This document shows positions 39,838 to 51,345 of a stretch of DNA of 64,000 nt, one piece after another. Numbering within the stretch: the stretch's first letter is position 1; each line of letters opens with the position of its first letter. The position numbers were made by a program, and so were the translations under genes. The notes beneath the pieces were generated by a model, which was not told the origin of the DNA, searched no databases, and was given only the letters and a program-made list of their open reading frames with translations. Origin of the DNA: Anniella stebbinsi (taxonomy: Eukaryota; Chordata; Lepidosauria; Squamata; Anniellidae); the NCBI GenBank assembly GCA_029215795.1, contig JARDYH010000002.1, positions 362,540,973-362,604,972 on the forward strand, given 5' to 3'.

Positions 39838-40651
39838 TTAGATTTTGCTGCTGCCTCCCAGAGGCAACCTTGACTAGTAATGTAAATCAGAGGGTAAACA
39901 GAATTGAGGGACAAGGTGTAGGCCTCTTTCTAAACCGGCAATAGGTCTGAGAACTATAAACAGTCTCACGCATAAAGCAATTTCACATTTTGCTCTCAAA
40001 CAACAGCTCAACAGTTGGGGGAAAAATGAGCTGCTGTGGAGATGGGGAATGACAAGACTTTGAATAAATGCACCTAAATGTTCCCGGGGAAGGGTTTTTT
40101 AAGGCCAGTATGCCAACACCTTTGCATTTTGATGGCTTCAGAAATTATTCAACAAGGAGGTTTCTAAGAAAAGAGAACCACACTTTACAAAAATGGGTGA
40201 AGGGTGAAGAAGGGTTCACAGCACTCATTAGAATCTGTATCTGCTTGCATTAATCAAACCACGGAAAGAAAGTATTTTTTTCCGAGAAAGGCTTTAGGAC
40301 AAAATGTCTTCCAAACAGAAGGCTTTCAAAATACGTTTTATATAGCGGGATTATTCACAAGCTGTTAATGTCAGCAAGTTCTGCAGGCAGGTGACCAAAC
40401 TAAAAAAAAAAGGGGGGGAGGGTTTCTGACACCCATTTCCAACGTTAATTATTTACGCAGCCAAATCCTATAATGAATGGGTGGTCTTAATACAAAAGTG
40501 CTTACAGGGCGACGAAATGGATTGCCAAGCGTCATATTTGAAAACAAATGACAAGAGAATAAAGGCTACAGTTTGACTAATGAACATTAACATCCAAACT
40601 TTTATGTAAACCACGCTGGATTGCAAAAAATTAGCCCCTCGCCCCAGAACA

Positions 40652-40840
40652 TCAAACGTTAGGGTGACCCTATGGAAAGGAGGACAGGGCTCCTGTATCT
40701 TTAACAGCTGTATAGAAAAGGGAATTTCAGCAGGTGTCATTGGTAGGCATGCAGCACCTGGTGAAAATTCCCTCTTCATCTCAACAGTTAAAAATACAGG
40801 AGCCCTGTCCTCCTTTCCATATAGTCACCCTATCAAATGT
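40652..40840. mobile_element. 173-bp palindromic MITE, hAT-like
   Basis: The element at 40660-40832 starts TAGGGTGACCCTATGG and ends CCATATAGTCACCCTA; the arms continue inward through GAAAGGAGGACAGGGCTCC and its complement. Flanks TCAAACGT (40652-40659) and TCAAATGT (40833-40840) form an 8-bp duplication with one mismatch. Nonautonomous, well preserved. Confidence 0.82.
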
Positions 40841-43800
40841 GATTAGCAGCCAATGTTTGTGTGCCTTCTGCACTGTGGTTCAAGCACGGCTACACAGGTG
40901 ACACACAGAGAGGCGTTTGCCTCTACACTCAACTCTCTTTTCCCCTTCCACACGTAGCTGAGGAATCTCTTCAAACCCATCACCCCAGCTGACCACAGAT
41001 CTGTTTCCTCCTTTGAGGAAATGACTCGTTTTGAGCAAGCTGGTAGCAATGAGTTCACATCATCGCCACCAAGTTGCACAACATTAGTAATTTTCTGAGG
41101 GATTTTTACTTTCATTCAGAGGAGCAACTGTGGGGGAAATTGACCCCACTCAAATCTGTTGTGTTTGGTGTCTTCTTTACACACATGCCCTTCTGGTGTT
41201 TCCCAAACCAATTTCCACTGTCTCTCTTCCGCTGCTTTTATTAAGTTCTGCACAAGCCAACAAGAGCGTCTCACAGGCTACATACAGCACCAGTTTATTA
41301 TGGCATCCGCTTTCATGAACTGAATTCCACTTCATCAGATTCAACGAAGACAACTGTGAAGGGATCCACTTCAGACTTTCCCTTTGGGAAATATTACTGG
41401 CAAGAAGCTTTCCCTCCGAGACAGCGCTCACGCTTGAACAGGGTGCAAAGACAGCCTACCTCCACACGCACCAAGGTGACGAAGTATAACGCGGATCCCA
41501 ACATGTAAGACGCAACCACAGACCTTCAAGCATGGCGCAAATGTTTAATTTTCACTCCAGCCAGTCATCTAGCCCCACGGCACATGCCAAAAATAGCTAT
41601 TCTTCAGTTGCGCAGGACAGATAATGGAAATTTCCAAAACAAATGTCTTTATTGAAAGCCACCTGCAGAATACAAAACTCCTCACAGAAGGAAGGATGAA
41701 TTTCCTGTTGCCAGAATTACGTTTGTATCACAGGAGTTCTACTTTATAATAGTCTCCTGATGTTCTAATGGTAGCTGTCCCTAATTTGTGGCATAACCTG
41801 GAGCTTTGAAAAACGTCAAGATAAAAAGTATCTGGTTAGCACATAGCACTCCAAATCAAATGTATAAAAGGACTGTATCTATCGATGATCTTAGCCCTCT
41901 TTAGGCATGCTGCCAATCACACAATAAGGGGGACAACCACACCAGCTTTTCCCCCTTTTGTCACGTCACTGCCCATCTCCGCTGCCCTCCATGTGAGGGG
42001 AAGGGGACCCTCTGCAGTGGGGCGCTGTCTCTACCTGTGGAGGCTGCGCAGGCAATTCAGAGCCTTCATTTTTCAGAGTCCCAAATTCTGCAGGAAGCCC
42101 CTGCAAGTAGAGAAGGTTCCCAACTGCAGCTGTTTGCATTCCCAACATATGGAAGCCAATGGAGCCGATGATGGGGTTTGGGTGGAAGAGGCAGGGTCAA
42201 TGGTTTCATCCCTGTTCTCTCCCCCATACGATGGTAATCTTTGGAAGGGGGAAAAGGGAACACCCAAATAGCATTTGTGTATCTACTTCCAAGAACAGTA
42301 GTTTCACTAAACATATTCAGTTTAGAAGACTTATGACCCTATGAGCAATCTGATTGCGCTGCAAAGGATTCTGGGGCATGTCCTAAGTTGTGCTGCAATC
42401 AGTTAAAAAACTCTTTCCTGAGAAAGAAAGCATCACCCCATACTGCAGAGGTCAGCAACACGGCAGCCCTCAGTTGCAACTCCCATAATCACCAACCGTC
42501 AGTCATGGTGACTGGGGCTCATGGGAGTTGCAGTCCAAAACATCTAGATGCATACCTGTGCCATACCCACTTTCCAGGATAAGTAATGGACTCTGTGTTT
42601 TTTTTTTCCTTTTAAAAATTAAGCCATTTGTGACTCACCATAGACCTAGTTCCTGTTCAGGCTGGATTGACAGAAACAATTCTCAGCTTAGACAGAGCCA
42701 CCCCTGCTGTTAGGCAGATTTGTGAGGGGGAAATACAATTGAAAAACAGTAAATTGTCAGTTTCTTTATTGTATTTTTACCACCACGGGGGGCACCATTT
42801 GTATTTTCTGCTTGAGGCACCAGTGTGCGTCAGACAGACTTCCAATTCAATGTTAGGCTGTACGATCAAGCTAATCAACTTTTCACCATTTCAGGTCACT
42901 TGGAAGACACGATAGAGAAATGCTCACTAAAAAAAAAAAAGCAGCTATACTAAGGGAAATTTATGGGGGCATTTTCCTTCCCATTTTTAAAGGATGACAT
43001 TAAAAAAAACTTACCACAAAACAAGCTACTTTTTGTCAACTGACTTTTGATCTAACAGTGTGCAAACATCAAAACCATACACAACTCTTTATAAATGGAA
43101 GAGAAAGGCAGGGATTTCTAAGCCGACACCCCACCAAAAGTTTGAGAAATTCGATCGCAATAAAAACAGTAATAGAATACTATTTTTACCAAGATCTACC
43201 TGTTGGTCTCAAGTTCATTATTTTTAGTTATTCTGGTCTAGGGATAGATGAGTCAGTCTATTTCTGATATGTGTCAGTTTTGCAGGTATTCAAACATAAG
43301 TTTGCTCCATTCAAATCCTGCTTCAGTCTGTGTATTTTTTAAAAAATTCCTCAGAAATTCAAATTAATTTTTGTGCGCAAATGTTGACCAAATTAAATTC
43401 TCCCCTCTATTCTCGTCTCTTTCCCATCCTGTCCCAAGGGTTCAACATTGGTTGCATTTTTTTCAATCCAACTGGATGGTCGCTATCATAGTCTGAGACT
43501 GGTCTCCTAAAATGAATATATACTGCTACTTGCCCAAGGCCTCCCAGGAAATGTATCGCTGGCATTAATATCCTCTGCAAGAACGTAAGAAGAGCCCTTC
43601 TAGAGGAATGGTAAACACCCCAACCCACAGTTTCTGCATCCCCAAATTTGAGAATCACTGTAATTGAAGAAATACCACTCCCATCTATTTTGTACCCCAG
43701 CCTTTAGAGCGACGACAAAAAAAAAAATCTGCAACAACTGTACACCCCAAATCAACATGTTATTTATTTATTTTTATTTATTGCATTTCTATACTGTCCA

Positions 43801-44639
43801 ATAGGTGAAGCTCTCTGATCCTAGCTGACTGAGCTGGAGCACTTGTCTACCATGCTGAATTATTAACGTGTCATGTTTGTGACACAGCAAACAGCAGGCC
43901 GCATTACAGACACATCTGTTCGAAAACCTGTCTTAAGAGTCCTAAAAACTTGTTTTACCTACTTCTGGCAATGTGCCTAGGATCAGGGTGCAGTGGACTT
44001 GACTCTGCTCTGGATTAAGATCGCGAACTCACCAAGGATGTTGGGCATCCTTCCATCTCTCAGCCTCAGTTCCCCATCTGTAAAACCAAGGCTATGGCGA
44101 AGACCCATAAAATAAGGGCAGCAAAATCGCCTTGCACACTTGAAGTGCTATATAGTAGGTTACAGGTAAAGCCGAGGAACTTAATGTCACACGGTGACGC
44201 TTTCCCTAGACTTATGGAAGGCTTAAAATGCTTTCTGCTACAACAGAGGAGCACCTAACACATTTATCTGACTGCCCTCTGAAAAGAAGTAGCAAATTGC
44301 ACGATCCAGTGAGAAGAAAGGTCACTTGCTGGATCAGCCCATTTAGAGTTGGGGACAAGGGGTTGTGTGATGCAGGTCTGAACACTGGACCGGGGGGGGG
44401 GGGGGGAGTGGGAAATAACCTTTCGGAGCAGTTTTCCAGATATACAAAAAGTGTGTGGGGGTGAAAATCTCTGGTCATTTGTTACTTTGCTTTGAAACAC
44501 TGGAGCTGGGTGCGCTGGAATGAGTCAATCAACAGATGATACCGGCAGCCTGTAAGTTTAGCTAACGAACGCAGAGGAAGCTGCACAGAGGCGAGATGCA
44601 GAGGAAGGGCAGGGGAGAACTCAGGGGATCTATTAAGCG
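40841..44639. other. Large PSMD1 intron upstream of HTR2B
   Basis: Holds a decayed MITE (42440-42552), a LINE tail (43758-43820), A-runs at 42929-42940 and 43719-43729 and a G-run at 44393-44406. Otherwise it looks unique and noncoding. The region just upstream of HTR2B should contain its promoter, but no TATA box or other core element is convincing. Confidence 0.5.
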
Positions 44640-44957
44640 TGCAAAAATTACCGAAAGAAACAACAGTAAGGCGGAGGGAGGGAATCATCGACTCAAGCCA
44701 TTCTGCTCCTCCTCTACTTGACAACAAAAAGAAATCAAGGGCTGAATCACAAAGCGAAGCCGACTGTGTCAGAAAATTCAGCTGCAAGAATGTGTGGCAG
44801 CCTTCGAAGAAAGCAATGCAATTAGAGGAAGACATTCTAGAATTCCAGTGTGTGACAAATCAAGAACACACACACACGCACGCTCCGGAGAAATATATCC
44901 AGCTCAACTACCAAGAGAGTTCTTCTGAAATCCAGAAAGAGGGAAAATAAAATCCAG
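44640..44957 (+). other. Possible upstream noncoding exon of HTR2B
   Basis: A repeat-poor stretch ends in AATCCAG followed by GTAAGA, a strong donor match at 44958, about 780 bases before the acceptor-like site at 45733. An open frame runs through 44639-44950 but its composition looks like chance and it has no recognisable similarity. The left limit is arbitrary and no TATA box is convincing. Confidence 0.22.
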
Positions 44958-45268
44958 GTAAGACATCAGTCATTTCGAACTGCTGAAAGCATAGGTTTAC
45001 CTAGAAGGATGCAAGATATGAACTGTAGCATACTTTATGTCTTGAGAAGTGCTACAGAAATAATCAGGGGAAAAGATGGGAGTCCAAAGGGCAACTTTTA
45101 CGTGACTTTTCACTAGAGGAAAGGTATTGGTAAAGGTTTCCCCCAGATCTAGCACTAAAGGAGCTTAAGTATTTTGTCAATGCCTTGTTCAAGAATTCAC
45201 AAGCTGTAACTCCAGTCAGAGATTATGATGCATTCCCATCCGTTTGAAAAATTAACTCCAACAGTTCT

Positions 45269-45361
45269 AGGCTGCAACCCTAACACACTTACCTGGGAGC
45301 AAGTCCCAGTGAACTTAATGGGTGATACTTCTGAGCAGACATGCAAAGGATTACACTGTTA
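45269..45361. mobile_element. Short palindromic repeat, GCAATCCTA family
   Basis: About 93 bp from AGGCTGCAACCCTAACAC to GCAAAGGATTACACTG, with ACCTGGGAGCAAGTCCCAG facing GGTGATACTTCTGAGCAG. Other copies are at 38334-38425 and 48351-48441, with decayed ones near 21157-21240 and 22590-22650. MITE-like; superfamily unknown to me. Confidence 0.65.
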
Positions 45362-45733
45362 GCCTCATCACATTTATTCTGAAATATTCTTTGACTACTA
45401 TCTATTATTCCACCTGATAAACAAGTGGCTACATAGTAAGAGGAAATGGAATCAATTTGCAGATTGGAATTCTCTTTAAAAAAACTGTAGAATTAATTGG
45501 GAATTATTCCCATACAGTAGTTAGTGAGGAAATTCAGGGAGAAGAGTTGCACCAAAGCAGTATCTCTAGGACTTCCCCCCCCCCATTTTGAGTTTTTGCA
45601 ACGTTAAGAGATTGTGCTTAACAAACATTGGATGATACAAATTTTCCAATGTATATCAACCTGTCACACCTTCATGTTCAGTGTAACAATGCTAGTATGT
45701 CAACTATATTCATATTACTCTCTTATTATCTAG

Positions 45734-46385
<652 letters not shown>

Positions 46386-48030
46386 TAAATGAATATTGTA
46401 AGGAACGAGAGGGGAAAGCCCTTCTATTTAAGGGTGTGGGTGTTATGTACGCCTGTTTTAAAGGATTGGTTTAGTTAAGAGCTTTCTGATGCCTTCTGAT
46501 CCTTTGCGAAATGCAAGTTTAAGTAACTACTATCTTTTCATTCCCCCGACCGATACAAAAGAAGGCTGGGGAAATATATAGAGAGAATTATAGCTGTCGA
46601 CTTGACAGAGAAGCTCTGCTCTTGCTACACACAGCTGTGATTGTTCTAGAGCTTAAATGAAAACATACGCAGCTCCTGTAAAACTAGGACGGGACATTTG
46701 TAACCTATGCACATACGATAAGAATTCACTACAATCGCCACTGATGGGCATCATTCCATTGGTTTCACTTTCAGACAAGCCCATTTTCTGCTGCTCTGAA
46801 TACCACAAACCATTTGTGTGATGTAAGAGATTGACTTTTTTTTTTAATCAGACTTCAAGGAAATAAAAGTTAATTTTAGTGCAATTATACATCGGGTTTG
46901 CCATTTTTAATGCTTTCCAACAACTAGTGAAAATAGCCTCTGATTTTAAGTGAGATACTAATCTCATTATTTATGTGGAATTCAGTTAACATTTCAATGA
47001 GGAAGCATTCCACCCTTACACGAATTCTGTTAAGTTTAAAACAGTAACTTTACTGCATTTTTTTTTAGAGGACAGATCTAGACGGGAGGGCCTAGAAATT
47101 TCCAGTGGCAGGATCAGATGCAGGTAGTGTTGTGGTAGTTAAACCACAACAAGGAGATATTTTCTGGCTCGTTGGACATTTGTCTAAATGCCGGGACAAG
47201 TGGTGAGACTGTCCATCACTTCCTGGCAGTGTTTCGGGACAAGCCGGGGAGGAAGGAAACTGCCGTTTCAACTCTTGGTGGTGGTGAATGAGCATCCATG
47301 CAAGATGTTACTCTTGCACACACAAACACACCTCGCCACACACCTGTGATAGCTACACCACCTCAGCCGCTTTCACCATTGTACATGTGAGTCTACCCCA
47401 CCAGTTCAGCCCATGAGACAAGGGATTCCAAATTCTGTCCACTATAAATAGGCAAAGGATGTTCTCATGTAGAATTCCAAGTGTACCTTGATATGATATC
47501 TCACTCCGCCACAATTACACAAATATATCCAGTAGTCCTAATTTTATCAGCCAGATGCCACGTACCACTGACTCATAGCAAAAATGGAGCGGAAGTCTAC
47601 ATCGCTAGGGTATGTCTCTGAACATTGCCTGGGGTGAACAGACTGAAAAAGAAATTGTGGAAAACATGTACGGTGTCATTAGTACACTTCTCTCCACATA
47701 TACATAGATAAATCCCGTGGCAATTGGGTCTCTACGTTTTATGCTGCCAGCATATTATACTGCAAAGCCAAGAGATAAAATCTCAGTGAACAGATGTAAA
47801 ATTCACTATGTCATGTTCCAAGAAAGGAACAAGTGACGTACTATATGACCCATAGTTTTCCAGTTAGGAACAGTGCATCAGTAGTGCTAGAACATGGCAT
47901 TCACATCTTAAAAAATAAAAATAAAACCTTTATGCTAGGAAATAAAACAGCATGAGCCTCCCTCCAGATACAGCTAAGATAAAATGAAAATGGATTAGTT
48001 GAGCCAAACAGATAACTGGAAATGAGACAC

Positions 48031-48257
48031 TGGCTGAATTCGGACAACACAATAGTCAATGGTGGGGTAATAATCAACTTTACAGTTGTTCATCTAGGGG
48101 GTACTCCCCACACAACATGGTAATAAATAATCAACCGTGGTGTGGATTAGGATCAGAGCTGAGTTGACTATGGCAGCATTCGGACGACACGATAGTCAAC
48201 ACACCTGACGATTGTTCCCCCCTCCCCAGTTGCTTATTGTGTCGTCCGAATTCAGCC
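48031..48257. mobile_element. Composite palindromic MITE
   Basis: Termini TGGCTGAATTCGGACAACAC and its inverted form at 48240-48257. A third copy of the terminus (GGCAGCATTCGGACGACAC) lies inside at 48176-48194, so this may be two elements sharing an end or a nested copy. Confidence 0.7.
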
Positions 48258-49041
48258 ATAGTATTTATAAAGCATTTTAATGTTCAAAGCATACATTATC
48301 CTGCTGTAATCCTTCCAACAGGGAGGCACTTCCCCGCTGATTTGTAATTTAGGCTACAATCCTAAACCCACTTTTCTGGGAGTAAGCCCCATTGAATCCA
48401 ATGAGACTTCTGTCTGAGTAGGCATGTAAAGGATACCACTTAAGTTCCTAGGCTAGCCAAGGGAGAGAGCACGACCACTGGCAATGAGAGGGTAAACGGT
48501 AAGGGAGGGCTGATGATAACATGGCCTCTATCAACTCATTGATTCTATGATAAATAAATCCCGCATAAAATAGGCAGCACCACCATTCTATCTTCTGCTA
48601 TCAGCGTACCTAACTTACATTGACTGAGATGACAGCGAAAGACCTGGCGTGCACACAACACAGCGCAAGTTGTTGTAGGTTATTCAACTCGCCACGAGGT
48701 GCAGCACCCACAGGCGTCATTTTGCGTATGCAACACCTGCTCATGGTTTGTTGTGTCACGCAAACCTGGCGAGCATGGGCTATGAGAGGGTTACACAATC
48801 CTCATATAACCCAAGGTCTGTTCTAGGGCTCTGCAAGCATTAACCAACCAAGTTCACATGACATGTCAGCCCCTGAGCGAGGGTTGGATATGCAAAATGG
48901 TGGTTGTACGCACCACAGATTCCCCATGAATTAAATAACCCACAGTGGGCTCTTGTGTCGTGCAAACCACCCCAAAATGCCTGCATTCAGCCATCTCTCT
49001 CAAACATGGTATGCAGTCACTTTAAATATGAGCTAGGCATT

Positions 49042-49195
49042 CCCTAGGGTAGTGGTTCCCAACCCTGGACCCTCCAGATGTTGTTGGATTAAAACTCCCC
49101 CACATTCCTCACCACTGGCCATGCTGGCTTGAGATGATGGGAATTTTAGTCCAACATCATCTGGGTACTCAAGGTTGGGAACCGCTGCCCTAGGG
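49042..49195. mobile_element. hAT-type MITE with 8-bp target duplications
   Basis: A 138-bp palindromic element (49050-49187) begins TAGTGGTTCCCAACC and ends GGTTGGGAACCGCTG, which are inverted repeats of each other with two mismatches and resemble the classic hAT terminus CAGTGGTTCTCAACC. The 8-bp sequence CCCTAGGG flanks it exactly at 49042-49049 and 49188-49195. Eight-base duplications are diagnostic of hAT transposition. It encodes nothing. Confidence 0.85.
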
Positions 49196-50119
49196 GATGC
49201 AGGCTAAGCTGGAGTTAAAAGGCTCCCAGATCTTGGGTCTACCCTCCTTTTCTTCACAGCGGCTTTCTTTGAACCCAGATACAAGTGTGTGTGTCTTTTG
49301 TTTTGTGGTAGTGGTCCCTGGGGAAACACAATAAATTTTTCTTCAGTTTGGGACTTTCACTATGATCAAGTCTCTCTAGCTACTGATACACTCGACTTTT
49401 GATCAAGAACAACACAAAGCCATTAGTGGACAGCTGTAAAATGAAAAAAGGTGACAAACCCCTCTAATTTGAAGTCAACTAACCTTCCTAGCAATTCTGC
49501 TTTTCCAATCTCTCAGTATTCTTTTCTTATTGCTATATAATCTTTCCATTAATCCCGAGCTAATGGTGCTGCAACCAAAGTTAAAAGCAAGCTAGGAATC
49601 TTAATTTAGAAGCCAACAAGAAAAGCATCTTTCACGTTGCGGGAAGTTTAAATTGAGCAGGGGGAGGAAGTTAGAAATCATAATTAAATAGGTGTGGTGA
49701 AGTTATTTGCAGGCTGACATAAAAGCTGAATTTGCTTCCATAAGATGTCCATTTGGCAGCAAAAGGCAAGTATTTTTGCCTCCTCCGCAACACTTTGAAG
49801 AGAAAGTTCACACTGCGAGCAAAAAACTTGAGGTTGATGGACTGCAGCAAGAATGCAGCTCTAAGAGTCCTCAAGAAAGCTAGCAATCCCTTCAAAATTC
49901 ATTAGCCAGATAACTGTTTAAATAAAGTAGCATCAGTGTGCAAGTCAGGCCAAACCCTCCCTTCCGAGACGTCAGTGTTTCCAACAATTGTACAGAATCT
50001 TCACACATAACATAAATAGAATGACTTTGATTTTTGACAGCTAGTTACGTGGAGGATCTAAGAGAGGAAATGTGTGAACTGTTTAATATAGGGCATCTTA
50101 AGTTCTTGTACGGCTCTGG

Positions 50120-50236
50120 ACCAGTGGCTTTTGGGATGCAACTCTCATCTGTCCCAGCCAGCATGGCCAATGGTCAGAGATGATGGGAGTTGTAGTCCAA
50201 GACATCTGAAGGGTGCCAGGTTGCCTACTGCTGGTT
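50120..50236. mobile_element. Palindromic MITE, same family
   Basis: Contains GATGGGAGTTGTAGTCCAAG and its diverged complement GATGCAACTCTCATCTG, with GCCAGCATGGCCAATGG at the centre. Confidence 0.72.
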
Positions 50237-51044
50237 TATGGCATACACTGTCAAGTACACGCTAAAAAAAGAGGTCCAATCTGCCTGCCCAGTGCTCTGG
50301 GAGAGCGTACGCCCAGAATCCTCTGTGATGAACAGAGGCAGACACAGGGGCTTCCTCAGCTACCAAACTGATGTGGAGGGCCTGTATTAATATTTAAAGC
50401 TTGAAAACCACTGCTGTGGATCACAGGCAGATGAAATGTCGGAGTCTCGCTACAGCAACCTTAAGGCCTTTTCAAGGAGTGGAGTCAAAAGTTAACACAT
50501 CATCTCAGGAACACCAATGGTGTTTCCATTTATTTATTTAATTTGTACCCTGCCTTTCCATCAAAAATGACACTCAAGGTGATTTACACTCACCAATAAA
50601 ACTTAATAAAAACAATATAAAGTTTTTAAATGCAGCATAAACTATAGGAGAAAAAGAGCTGTACTCCCACATATGGTGTACATTATCTGCACATTAACAG
50701 AATTTCTACGATAAGAAAATCTAGTTAAATTAGGAGTGGATGATAGAATTGTGTACTCCCATTGGTTATATGAGTTACCCAGTTCCAACCCACTCTTAAA
50801 ATTCAGTTAAGCATTACTTGTGCATAGGCATTAACCACAACCAAGCTCACCTGGGTTCCCTCTTAACCAGGATTTACTAGCCACTTTCAAATCCTAATTG
50901 GTAACCATAGCATTGGTATTGATATAACATTTAAACCAGGGTTGGCAGAGAAATTCATGTATAAGAGGGGTGGGATCATGTAATCCTGTAGCCTGCTCAC
51001 AACTGCTTAACTTTAATTAAGTAACTACTAGTGCTACATCTGGA

Positions 51045-51345
51045 GAGGCATAGTTAAACTATGGAATTTGCTATCACAAGATGTAGTGATGGCCACCAAT
51101 TTGAATGGCTTCAAACGGGTTGGATAAATTCCTGGAGGAGGAGAAGGCTATCCATGGCTACTAGTCCTGATGGTTATGTGCTACCACCAGTATCAGAGGC
51201 AATAAGCCTGTATACACCAGCTGCTGGGGAACATGGGTGGGAGGGTGCTGTTGCACTGTGTTGGGCTTGTGGGTCCCTGGTGGACAGCTGGTTGGGACTA
51301 GATGGACCCTTGGTTTGATCCAGCAGGGCTCTTCTTATGTTCCTA
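51045..51345 (+). mobile_element. CR1/L2-group LINE 3' end, second type
   Basis: Best copy of this type: ATGTAGTGATGGCCACCAA, ATTCCTGGAGGAGGAGAAGG, CTACTAGTCCTGATGG, GACTAGATGGACCCTTGG, then CAGGGCTCTTCTTATGTTC. A small tail copy is also at 57375-57433. Confidence 0.78.

Noticed and set aside
44639..44950. 103-codon open frame upstream of HTR2B
   Set aside because: Hydrophilic but without any family resemblance, and it ends just before a donor-like site; better explained as a noncoding exon or chance.
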